From contig OX345643.1 in the NCBI GenBank assembly GCA_947044365.1, forward strand, positions 6,357,001-6,421,000: a DNA stretch of 64,000 nucleotides. Reading direction: 5' to 3'. A model generated the notes under the pieces. The model was not told the DNA's origin, ran no database searches, and saw only the letters and a list, made by a program, of their open reading frames with translations. Source of the DNA: Petrosia ficiformis (taxonomy: Eukaryota > Porifera > Demospongiae > Haplosclerida > Petrosiidae). Position numbers and translations under genes: made by a program. Positions 35,401 to 46,000 of this stretch are shown in pieces; the first letter of the stretch is position 1; every line of letters begins with the position of its first letter.

Positions 35401-38014
35401 AGGCATGTTCTTGTTAATCACTGGTCCAGTAGTTTGAGCTAAAGAGAGCTGATTATCAAATAGTTTCTTTACTGCATCCATCTCTTGGTTAACCATTTGT
35501 AAGAGAATTAAGTATTTATGTTCAAACTTCTCTCTGATAATAGGTCTTTCAAGTAATGTTCCCATCATATCAATGAGCTAATGTGAATGAACAGATTTAT
35601 GAATGAATGATGTAGTGTATGTGTCTGGATGAAACATACATGAAATATAGCATGTAAAAATAGATTTAACCTTGAAAGCAGATTCACAGTTACAGCATTC
35701 ATCAAATGCTTGACAGACAATAAGACCTAGTCTTTGTTCCATGTCTGTGATCTCAGCTTTAAAGTCTGCAAAATCTTTTGCAAACTCCTACAAGAATATC
35801 GGAGTGATATAGAAATACAAATATGTATGCAACCATGATAGAGTGAAAAATACAGAAGAGGGAGAGAGAGAGAGAGAGGAAAGGTGAAATAGAGAGATGC
35901 TAGGGAGAGGGTGAGTATGTGGACAAACCAGATTGTTTAAGTCCAGAGGGTCATAACTTTTACTTGACAACTGATTCATCAGTTCTGAAAAGTCATTGAA
36001 CATTTGAATTACAAGTTCACTTAAGCTTTTTCCACGAAGTCCTCCAAACTCTACCTTTTCTAGTTTTAAGAACTCCATAACAATATGAAAATATTCCTGT
36101 GAAAATGATGAACAACAAATAAACTACATATTCATCCACACATTCATAATAAATACAGATCTATTTATCTTTCTATCCATTGATATATCTATACACTCCT
36201 ACCTCAATAGCTTCTAGTTGTTGAACAAACTTGTCAATTCTTGTAAATACTAGACTTGACTCAAACTTCCATTCAATGACTTCGTTGTCTTTAAAATACT
36301 TTGCAAGGTTGTTCTTATGACTGTGATAAGAATCCTTGTAAACTTTACACAACTTGATAGCTTCTACCACTTTCTCAATACCCTCCTCTGGTTCCATGCG
36401 CATTATCTCATCAGATACATAGTTATGCACCTATAATACAGTGGTAATATAAAGTATGTACTAATGGATGAATAGATGGACAGATGGAAATATATGATAT
36501 ATGTATGAACTGATATTTAAGTTATACTCATATATAGACATAATAATGAACTTACAATCTCAATCATAAGATTAGAAAGCTCCTGTAACAGTACCACGAT
36601 TCTAGCAGGTTGCTGGTAGTGTTTGCAATGTACCCATACTAAACACAGACAATGAAACATTGGTGGTATCATTTTATTTATATCAGCAAAATCTGCTTCT
36701 TCCAAGTCCTCAAAATGTTTCCTCATTGCTTTCAAATACATGTTGATATCTCTGGCTTCATAAAGAGCATTCATGATATCTTCTTTCTGTGAAGGTGACG
36801 ACAAATAGATGAAATATAACACATAAAGATATCATTATAAGTCTCACCATCCTCTGTAGTGATGGATAATAGCTACTCTGAGTCTTCTCAAGTAATGTAG
36901 TCATCTTTCTTACTTTGTCAGTATCTAGTTGATCTACCACTGATTCCAAATCAAGTACACGAGCCTTCCAAAAATCAACTTCAACTAAAGGACCTGGATT
37001 CTTACCATCCAGAAGAGGCTGCGCAGAGGTTCTCTTGAAGACTTCGTGCATCTGATGAGACCATTCAATAACCACGGTCTCCATTATGTGTAGTAGTGTT
37101 TTGTTAAATGGTTTACCTCTACAAGAATTCATACAAGTGCAATATATACATTAGTTCATACATAGGTACTGTATTTGCAAAACAAATTATAAGTACTGAT
37201 AATATATACATTATACTATTCACTACAGATTGTTGACTTACTCTGCTTGTAGCTCTGCTGCTTGAACCAATAAGTCAGTTTGTGCAGGTAAGGGAAGAAG
37301 AGTCCTTCCTTTTACTTGTCCTGATAATGTAAAGACATCTCCTTTAAATGCTCCAGTATGTCTCGTGACATCCTGTGTTACAACTCGAGGCCATTGGTTT
37401 TGGTTTTTATTATTTGATAAGATTGGTATAAGAACCTGTAGAAAGAAAAATAAATGGGAGACAGAGGTAGTAAATGTAATGAGGTCAGTAAATAATTGCA
37501 GACATGCTGCCTAAGTATTGAATAATATATATCTTTCAGCACTCACCGATTCAACAAGAAATGAAAGCTGATCAAGAGGTATGTGTGAAACATCACCAAA
37601 CATTAGTAAACTCTTAATGTTATCTTTCTTCACTGCCTCAGCTTGTCTTTTGATAAAATACACTGCCTTGTTCTTTGTAGATGAAGGGAATGTTGTACCA
37701 AGAGTCAGTTGTCCATTACTTGACAGGTAGATTACGAGAATACGTCTGTCACCTCTTTCTAAGAACTCTGACATTGTAACCATGTTTTCCTCCTGGCTCA
37801 TCATCTAAATATATTATGATGAAAGAATAATTACTGTGGGATTTTGTGATGGTATATATATATATATATATATATAATTATGAAGAGAAATACTTTAACT
37901 CACTTTGATCCATTTGTCACTTTTTTGTTTCATTGTTTTGAGGGTATATTGTTGTAAAACTTCTGTACGAGGGTCATCTCCTCCCCCTCCTTGTCCCTCT
38001 CCCTCATTTGACAT
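18867..38014 (-). CDS. DNAH9/11/17: Axonemal outer-arm beta dynein heavy chain, copy A (complete)
   Basis: The motor subunit of the outer dynein arm of motile cilia. 59 exons run from ATG 38014 to TAA 18867; all phases match and the exon sum (13,416 nt) gives about 4471 codons, the family's usual length. Motor ATP sites: AAA1 P-loop GPAGTGKT (about residues 1857-1864, 29932-29776) with Walker [12 protein letters not shown]2 GNAGTGKS (2138-2145) with [12 protein letters not shown]3 GNAGCGKT (2465-2472) with [14 protein letters not shown]4 GVGGSGKQS (about 2810-2818). The stalk coiled coils and microtubule-binding domain are in exons 42-43. The C-terminus ends [12 protein letters not shown], as in beta chains (WxLAGVALLL). 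The ATG is preceded by a noncoding part with acceptor ATCTGCAG|AGAATTTG near 38050, and a possible 5' noncoding exon with donor CCG|GTAAGT at 38383/38382. It forms an inverted pair with copy B. Confidence 0.96.
23409..24636 (-). other. Copy A stalk and microtubule-binding domain (exons 42-44)
   Basis: Exons 24636-23988, 23922-23664 and 23601-23409. Charged heptad-like helix CC1 (residues about 3033-3150), then a globular segment starting [11 protein letters not shown] with the AGVMLLL helix, then CC2 ([20 protein letters not shown]) and the return to the ring. Confidence 0.88.
24692..26089 (-). other. Copy A AAA4 (exons 37-41)
   Basis: Exons 26089-25896, 25617-25380, 25324-25133, 25076-24915 and 24820-24692. 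Walker [10 protein letters not shown], the conserved [18 protein letters not shown], and the [18 protein letters not shown] segment. Exons 37-39 are identical in protein to copy B. Confidence 0.9.
25717..25830. repeat. ATCT microsatellite, copy A intron 37
   Basis: Perfect ATCT repeats interrupted by ATATATAT. A shorter version of the same repeat (GATA on the + strand, about 59868-59922) is in the matching intron of copy B. Confidence 0.93.
26144..27466 (-). other. Copy A AAA3 (exons 34-36)
   Basis: Exons 27466-27293, 27239-26526 and 26305-26144. Walker A GNAGCGKT, Walker [10 protein letters not shown], and the sensor segment [19 protein letters not shown]. Nearly identical to copy B (2 of 238 residues differ in exon 35). 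Confidence 0.9.
26395..26490. repeat. TATG microsatellite, copy A intron 35
   Basis: About fifteen TATG units plus TATATATA. The matching intron of copy B (59208-59345) carries a longer complementary tract. Confidence 0.93.
27551..28849 (-). other. Copy A AAA2 (exons 30-33)
   Basis: Exons 28849-28733, 28681-28421, 28097-27949 and 27833-27551. Walker A GNAGTGKS, Walker [13 protein letters not shown], and the segment [12 protein letters not shown]. This block differs most between the copies within the motor ring (14 of 87 residues in exon 31). Confidence 0.88.
28201..28372. repeat. 85-bp tandem duplication in copy A intron 31
   Basis: Two units share CACCAATATAACACTT, GGCTCTCTATAGTCTCATTC and GTACCTGAGCTTTAGTTGTG, and end in GTGGTGGA. 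The matching intron of copy B (57481-57591) is only 111 bp and lacks them. Confidence 0.85.
28902..30670 (-). other. Copy A linker and AAA1 (exons 25-29)
   Basis: Exons 30670-29991, 29932-29776, 29713-29451, 29385-29154 and 29057-28902. Exon 25 carries the linker up to [12 protein letters not shown]. The main ATPase site follows: [10 protein letters not shown], then GCFDEFNRI, and the sensor segment [15 protein letters not shown]. All key catalytic residues are present. Confidence 0.9.
30738..38014 (-). other. Copy A tail domain (exons 1-24)
   Basis: Exons: 38014-37904, 37804-37547, 37435-37242, 37118-36848, 36786-36556, 36430-36203, 36096-35929, 35787-35671, 35577-35315, 35245-35177, 35091-34959, 34824-34669, 34612-34504, 34036-33156, 33027-32875, 32815-32621, 32487-32284, 32225-31934, 31879-31770, 31704-31630, 31550-31380, 31321-31097, 31014-30923 and 30864-30738. 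Together they encode about residues 1-1611, the stem that binds intermediate chains and the partner heavy chain. Exon 10 uses a weak donor (GAGAA|GTCAGA) that is also present in copy B. Confidence 0.85.
34125..34255 (+). mobile_element. tRNA-like SINE fragment in copy A intron 13
   Basis: GAAAACTGAAAAAGTGAGGAATCC is followed by a tRNA-like stretch with a B-box-like GGGTTTAATTCC. The first part is shared, with one base changed, with the SINE at 41740-41940. The same insertion is in copy B intron 13, so it predates the duplication. Confidence 0.5.
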
Positions 38015-39142
38015 TTTGTATGTCACTTAATTAACTGGACTTCAAATTCTCTGCAGATAAATATATAAATACAATTATTTATTGCACCAGGTTATATATA
38101 TATAGTAGTATAAACACACCCACCAGGCCTTATGTATATATATGTACACATGTGTACTGAGAAGATAAAAGTGATGATATAATTCCTCTGGTGGCTTAGG
38201 ACATAACATTCATATGTTCCCAGAAGTTGCTTTCTCAAATGAATACGGCTAGTTATGCATCCTATTTCATAATGGTAATCATATTCCATTGTGTTTTGAT
38301 AATATTCATGGAGGGTTAGGACACACCACACATAGACTCTCATGACCTCTCCCCATACAAAGGTCATTGATAAAATACTTACCGGTTAGCACTATTAAAA
38401 TATATATTCTGATTCGCATGTAATGAAATACAACAAATATAAAATGGATCAGGCAGACTTTTGCACTAGCAAGTAAAACAAGAAAATGCTCAAAAATGTA
38501 TTTTGTAAACATAGATGTAAAATCATTCATGTAGATGCAGTGTTACAGTAATCATTGATATAATAATAATAAAATATATAATTATAATTATCTATATAAT
38601 TACATATATTATATATATATTATATATTTATATCTGCGCTTATGATTAGATAGAATTATATTAATATTTTTCATTATAGTTTTGTATACTTATTCATTTG
38701 TTTTTTAATAGTCAGACATACTATTACTAACCTTTACTAGGTTTTCTCCCAAAGAAACAGATCTTGGAGGAAGAGATCACTGTACTGCACTGCACTGCAC
38801 CTAAGTACTACAGAAGAATATTCATTGGTATCCATAGAAACCACCTTTAGTGAAATGAATTTCAAACCAATGAATTTCTTCATTGGAGATGTAGGCATGC
38901 ATAACGTTTCTTTCATGATAATAAATGTTTGGAACTAAAGACTCTCTTTTCACTGCACTTGTAACCAGCTGCAAAATTGTCCTACTCCAATGAAGACAGC
39001 ATTTAGGTTGTAAGTTGGGTTGAAACCATACACAAATAAAATTTATCATGTTAAATAAATAAAATAATATTTAATTAAGAGACAAATTATGTAATTATTA
39101 AAAAAATAATGTATTAGAATTGGAGAGAAAACCTGACTGTTT
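38015..39142. promoter_or_regulatory. Upstream region of dynein copy A / 3' flank of the receptor kinase
   Basis: 1.1 kb between the copy A ATG and the kinase stop (both genes on the - strand). Holds a likely 5' noncoding exon end for dynein A (GTAAGT read on the - strand at 38382-38377) and the matching acceptor near 38050. An AT-rich palindromic tract lies at 38565-38630, with a CTGCACTGCACTGCACC repeat near 38785. A 75-codon open frame at 38822-39049 (-) has no recognisable family and I do not call it a gene. Confidence 0.45.
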
Positions 39143-42100
39143 TTAATAAACTATGGCATTATCATCATTTTCTTCTTGCTCAGCTAAGGACTTTCGCTTT
39201 CCTTTACTCTTCTCTTTAGTTTTTTTGTCTTTTTTCTTTCCTTTCTCATTCTTTGTCCTTTTCTTGTCCTTTTGAGAATTAGACAGAGAGTATACTGATG
39301 AGTTGTTAACATTTTGTGTGGACAGAAAATCGAGTGATATTGGTTCATCATCGGGTTCAAATTCTTCCCAGTCGTCTATGAGATGGATAAATATATTGAT
39401 CATTGAAACATATACATACACGAATGAATAATAGATGAATGGACACATCAATGAAGGGTGAAATCATTTGCCAAGGATAAATTGAGTTTTACATACCTTC
39501 TATTTTGTATTGATCTGTTTGTTCTTTCTCCGTAGCTTCTTTTTCATTTGGCTCCTCATATTCTGGTTGAGAGAAGTCATCAGGAGGAGGAAGAAATCCT
39601 GGTATTGGATGCATTGTGCCATCCGTCTCATCAGTAGAATTTTCACTTGTGTTTTCATCCCAATTCTAAATGAAAGGGTAATGATTATTCAAAGGGATAT
39701 AGACTCTCGATTAACTTACATTTTCATTAGGAACAGAGACAGAAGGAGGAGGAGGAGGTGCTTCTATCTTTCCTTCCTCCTCTTCTTCATCCCATGATAG
39801 TTCGTCTGTTTGTTTTGTTTCCTGTTTCTTTGTCACAATTTTTGAAACTCTTTCCTTTTTCTTTTCTACGACCTCCTTTCTTTGTTTGTCTTGTTTAACA
39901 TCCTCCATTTTTTCCTCTTCTTTGAAAGTTGATTCAAGTTTCTTTTGCAACTCTTTTGTAACAAGATTCATTTGAGCTGGTTGTGTTACCTTCAACTCTT
40001 TTTCCTGCATTTCTTCCTTCATATCTGTCTCCCTTACTTCTCTCTCTTTCACTTCTTTTTCCATTCTTATCTCCCTTGCTTTTACTTCCTTCTTCGCTTT
40101 CGTCTCCCCTGTTGCTTCCTCCCTCACCTGTTTCTCTTTCCCATCTAGGTCTTCTACTTCAAGTCTCCGCCATTGTTTCAAATCTGGAGGTTTTGACGGA
40201 GCTGGTCTCTTGGGTTTCATTTGCACACCAGATACAGGACGACTATCTCTGTATTTTGTAGGTTTGAATTTATTTTTTGCAGATTGTACTTGCTCTAGTA
40301 CTTCGTTCATAGTTGGCCTGTCAGCTTCTAATTTCCAGCAACGTTTCATTATGATGTAGCTATAAACATGTTATGTAACTACGTATGTATGTATGTAGAT
40401 ATGTATGTACATGTATGTATGTGTATGTATGTACGTCGTATATACATATGTACACATGTACATATGTATGTTGTATGTATGTACAGTACATACATACATA
40501 CAAATGTATGTATGCAGTATGTATGTATGTATGTATGTATGTATGTATGTATGTATGTCATATTTATGTAAGTATGTAAGTAAGTGTTGTAAGTATTGCT
40601 TACAATGAATGTAATGGATCTGATGAATTAACAGGGTTTTTCAAGTAACAGCGTCCATTCCTATTCATGAGTTCAATCACTTCCTCGTCTGTCATGTTAG
40701 AGAATGGTTGCTCACCGAAACTGCATACTTCCCACAGTGTGATACCAAATGACCTTTAAATGATATAATTATTATATAAAAGATTTTTTTTTAATTTTTA
40801 ACAGTTATCAGTTTTTAGGTAATGATTATATCAAATTCTCACCAAACATTACTTGGCTCTGTAGCAGGCAGTGAGTCCAGAATACCATCTCCACGATCTA
40901 AAATAATCTCTGGAGCCATCCATCGTATTGGCCATGCTATCTGACCTGGAGTTCGAGTATAGTAATCACCCTACATACAGCAAGTAATAGATTATGAATA
41001 ATTGAGCATCATAGATCAAAAGAGATTGCAACTAACTCACTTTAAATGTTGTTCTTGAGTATCCATAGTCTCCAACTTTTACACGATGATCATGTGTTAC
41101 TAAACAGTTTCTTGCAGCAAAGTCACTAAAGGGCATAATAATTAGTGTTGTTTTAATAATGACCACTTTTAAACTTTCTAAAAGGGTATTAGTTTTAGTT
41201 TTAGTGAACTAACTAAAAGTCCCCATTTTTGGCCATTTATTGGCCAATAGACTTGTAATTTAGTTATAGTAGTTAACTAAAAGTCAAAATGCCTTACTAA
41301 AAGGGGTTTTATAGTTATAGTTAACTAAAACAACACTAATAATAATATATGACATATACTCTTCTAAGGAACTAGTTATCTAAATTACTTGTGAGCAATT
41401 TCCATAGAATGTAAGTACTGCAATCCTGCAGCGAAATCAACAATTATCTGATGTATTGTTCCCTCTTGCTTGTATCTTGATGATTGAAGCTCGTTCTTCT
41501 TAAGAAATGTCTTCAGGTTGCCATTACTACAGTACTCGAGAATGATCATCACATTTGATCCATCGATACTCACTCCCAATAATGCCAGAACATTCTCATG
41601 ATTCAGTTGCCTGGGAGGTCATTATTTATTATTACTAAATTGTTGATTACATATTATATTCACAATTGAAGGGCGAGAGCCAGATTGGACTAACCCATAA
41701 AACAGTATTGCACCCAGGTTAACATGAAAACACTCTCAAAATGTGTTTCAGGACAGATAAAAAAAAAGAAAATCAAAAATATTTCATATTTGGTAGTGTG
41801 ATATATGCAGGGACGAGAGCATTTGAAAACAAGGGAAAACTGAAAAAGTCAGGAATCCAACAAGGGATTGAACCCAGATGTCTAAGTCAGACACTTCTAC
41901 CATCTGAGCCACTGGACTCCTCAATGGCAGATGAGTGTAGGATTGTACTAATCCCAAAGTTAGCTATGTTTCTCAGTGCTTGAATTGTTGAAAGTAAGAG
42001 AGAAAAAACTCACCTCATGGCTTCTGCAGGCTGAAGAAAAATTTCCAGTTCCTCTTCAGTTGCATCATCATGTGATTGCTAAGTATACAATACATTTTAT

Positions 42101-43063
42101 CACAATGTAATGAAACCACAGGGTGTGGATGAATGGATGGATGTTTTGATCCACCCATCCATCTATCCATCCACCCATCCATCTATCCATCTATCCATCC
42201 ACCCATCCATCCACCCATCCATCCATCCATCCATCCATCCATCCACCCATCCATCCATCCACCCATCCATCCATTCATCCATCCATTGTACATCCATCCA
42301 TCCACCCATCCACCCATCCATCCATCCATCCACCCATCCATCCATCCGTCCATCCAGGCCCTTTACCTACCTTCACCACAACATGTGTGACTTCCTCATT
42401 GTCGAGAAGAGATGTAGCATCAGCTTCAAATACCTGAGTATGAGATAGATAATCAACCATTCATTTGGTTTTATAATGTATACCTTCCCAAACGATCCCT
42501 GACCAATTAGCCTGATCAATCTAATATTATCAGATGGAAAGTCCATCATCTCATCAATTTCATCAAATTCTTCCTTATCACTATCACTAAATGAATCATC
42601 GTTGTCTGTCCACTCTTCTTTGACTGGTTCCTCCTCTTCCTTCTCATTCTCTTCATCTTTTATGCTCACTTCTTCCTCCTCCTCAAGTTTTCTTTCAACC
42701 TTCACAATGGAAGGTTTTTGTAAAGATTGAACATTTTCGGAATCCCTGAGAGGATTTTTAAAATAGCCAGGACTCGCTTCATGAGTACTTGTGTAAGCCA
42801 CAACAGACTCAACATGTCCATCTGACTTTCTTTGTGATGAAATCTGCACGCTGGGAGTGCTAGCAACACTACTCCCTGTTCTACTTTGTCTTTCAACTCC
42901 TATGCTTCTTCTTTCATTAATGACACTCTCTTTTTTCTTAATTTGTGGCGTATTATCTAAACTTCTCTTGACAGGCTCATAACTTCTTTCATCAGGCATT
43001 TGCTGTGTAAAAATGTACACGTATTGTATTTACAAGTCATACATACATACATATGTACATCCA

Positions 43064-43094
<31 letters not shown>

Positions 43095-46000
43095 GTACAT
43101 ATACTTGTACATACATACATATGTACATACATACATACATACATACATATAGTGGCGCCAGAAAGAGTTCGTACACTCACGTAATTTTGTTACTTAATTG
43201 CAATTTTTTGGTTTGGAGGAAACCTTACCTCTTAGCCCTACCCTCTTCCTGCACAAGCACATGGTCAATTAGGCAAATTTACCGTCAAGGCAAGCTTTCA
43301 TAACTGCTAGTTCTGACATTTATTAGGAAGATATGAGAAGGTATTTCATTAGTAATATATATTATTAATAATATTATAATAATGTTTTATTTTCATTTTA
43401 TGACAGGCTAAAGTAAAGATTATTATTATTACAATGATTATACATCTTCAATATTTCGTATGGCCACCTCGTGCTTTGATTACTGCCTCAATTCTAGATG
43501 GCATAGAGTATGTAAGTTCTTTCAAAAACTCTGCTGGAATCTTGGACCAAATTAAATCAAGGTTTTGTGATAACTGGGTTACAGTTGTAGCAGGGTAAAA
43601 TTTAAGTTGTCTCTCCATATGTTCCCATACATGTTCAATGGGATTTAGATCAGGAGATTGAGGTGGCCATTCTAACGTTTCAACTTCATTTTCGTGGAGC
43701 CATTGTTGAACAATCTTGGCTCGATGGCATGGTGCATTATCATGTTGAAATATGTAGTCCAGTCCACGAATTGACCAAGCAGATGGTACAAGAACATTAC
43801 CAAGTAACTCACAGTATTTCTCCGAGTTCATATTACCTGATACCTTCACCATCATTCCAGTTTCATCACCACAGAAACATCCCCATATCATTACTGATCC
43901 ACCTCCATGCTTTACTGTCGGAAACACACAATTATCTATAAACTCTTCTGATACTCGTCTCCTGATATATGTCCTACCATCACTTCTAAACAGGTTAAAT
44001 TTACTCTCATCACTCCATACCACTCTTTTCCAGTCTTCTTTAGTCCATGTCTTGTACTTCTTGGCAAATTGGAGGCGGAGCTGACGATGATGGGCTGTCA
44101 GTAATGGTTTTCGTCGGGCAATGCGGCCATTAAGACCTGCTGATGCAAGTCTAGACTTGACAGTGCTTGTGCTGACAGAAATATCACAGGTCTCCTTCCA
44201 TGCTAGCCTGAGCTGAGGTGCTGTTAAATATCTATCCTGTAGGGACATTCGTGTCAAGACTCTGTCTTGTCTCGATGTTGTAGAAGATGGCCTACCGGTA
44301 CGTGGCTTATCATCAGTACTTCCAGACTTCAAATATTTCTTCCATACATCGATCACAGTTGATTTAGGAACTTTTATTTTCTTTGCAATGCATCCATAAC
44401 TTATACCTTCTTTTCTTAAAATAACTATCTGACCTTTTAAAAAATCACTTGTTGGTTTGCCTCTGGGCATGATTATTATTGTAATTTATGATATAGAATT
44501 CTCTTCAATGGTTTGTCTCAACTAGGTCTAAACAGTTTTGATAATAGCAGCTGTTAGAAACTGATTGTTTTGATAGTACTGCGCATGTAATATTATTCAT
44601 AGGCATAACTGCGCATGTGTTTTTTAGAAGTGGTTTTGTATTACATCTAATGTAAATTACGTGGGTGGATGAACTATTTCTGGCGCCACGGTACGTACAC
44701 ATACATACACATACATACATACATATATACACACTCATGTATAATATGTATACACATATACCTTAAGGTTACTATTATTTGTGGATTTAGCATGCATTAA
44801 TTTTAGCGAATTTCTAAGCCGCCATGCTTAATAAAATTATCTTGCGTATGCTTTTTAGTGATAATAATCACTAAAATTAGTACACACTAAAAAATATATA
44901 AGTATACTTAAGGTATATATACATATCTTACCACAATATTATAGCTTCCTTTTTGGCTATCATGATAGCATCTATACAATTTCCAAACAGCTATGAATAT
45001 TGCTATTAATATGACCAGTACAATAACTCCAAGAACTACAAAAAAGATTCCAAATATCACAGAAAATGGTTGCTGAGTAGGGGGCCACCAGTCCACACAA
45101 TCCCCTGCAGAGCTTTCACTGTCTGGCGGGCTCACAGTATCACAAGAATTAATGGCACTTGTTATGTAACAACGTCCACAGAGCTCACTGTTATCAGGAC
45201 CTAAACAGCCAGCACCAGAGGTACAAGAACTGTCGCAACTTGCAGATGCTGCAGAATTGAATTGAACAAATCTTATGTATGTTAGAATGCAGACATGATT
45301 TAAGAACATTCATATATGTATATGCAATGTGTGTAATAGACAGAGATCTATGACTTATTTAATACAGCATATTGATACTAGCAAGCTCATTATATACTTA
45401 CCACATATGCTCTGGTTACCATTATCTTGTATGACTAAACTTGGTACTCCGGTTCCATCCTCCCAACTATATTGCCAAATGGTAGATAATATCGTACGCC
45501 AGTCAATACCCATGTCTCCTGATGAGTACCTTTTGCCATATGACCCATAGTTCCACAGTGGGTAACCACTATAACACAGCGCTGTGTTACCTTCAATATG
45601 TACAGTACCAAAAGCAATGCTTGCTAGTGATTTGAATCCGCTAATATCTGTTAGAACATGGTTGTAAAGTATTGCTAATGCATGATCATTAACTAAATCT
45701 TCTCCTTGTATTGTGATTAGATGATTCAAACCGGTAATTCCTGTTAGAATTGGATTACGTTCTATGGACAAGTATCCAGAAACTTTCAACAAACTCTGCA
45801 ATCCTGTTATCGATTGTAAAACTCGATTTTGTGCGATCTCTAAGTTGCCAACTGCGTTTAATCCTGTCGTGCCATCTACAGTGCGAAGCATTGAATTGTA
45901 GTAGATTCGAAATGTACCTTTTATTTCGTTCAAGTTTGACAGGTTGGGAATTGATGTGATGCTGTTACAGCATTGAATTACAAATGACCCAGTTATTGTT

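Noticed and set aside
18867..38014. Dynein copy A as a pseudogene
   Set aside because: All 59 exons join in frame with consensus splice sites and intact ATP-binding motifs.
38822..39049. 75-codon frame (-) between the kinase and dynein A
   Set aside because: No recognisable family, no clear splice context; most likely 3' UTR of the kinase gene.
41850..41935. Possible tRNA gene on the - strand
   Set aside because: A and B boxes are good, but I could not pair an acceptor stem and a SINE-type tail follows.
42110..42448. 112-codon frame rich in SIHP repeats
   Set aside because: Produced by the CATC microsatellite in receptor kinase intron 5; open on both strands, as expected for a 4-bp repeat.
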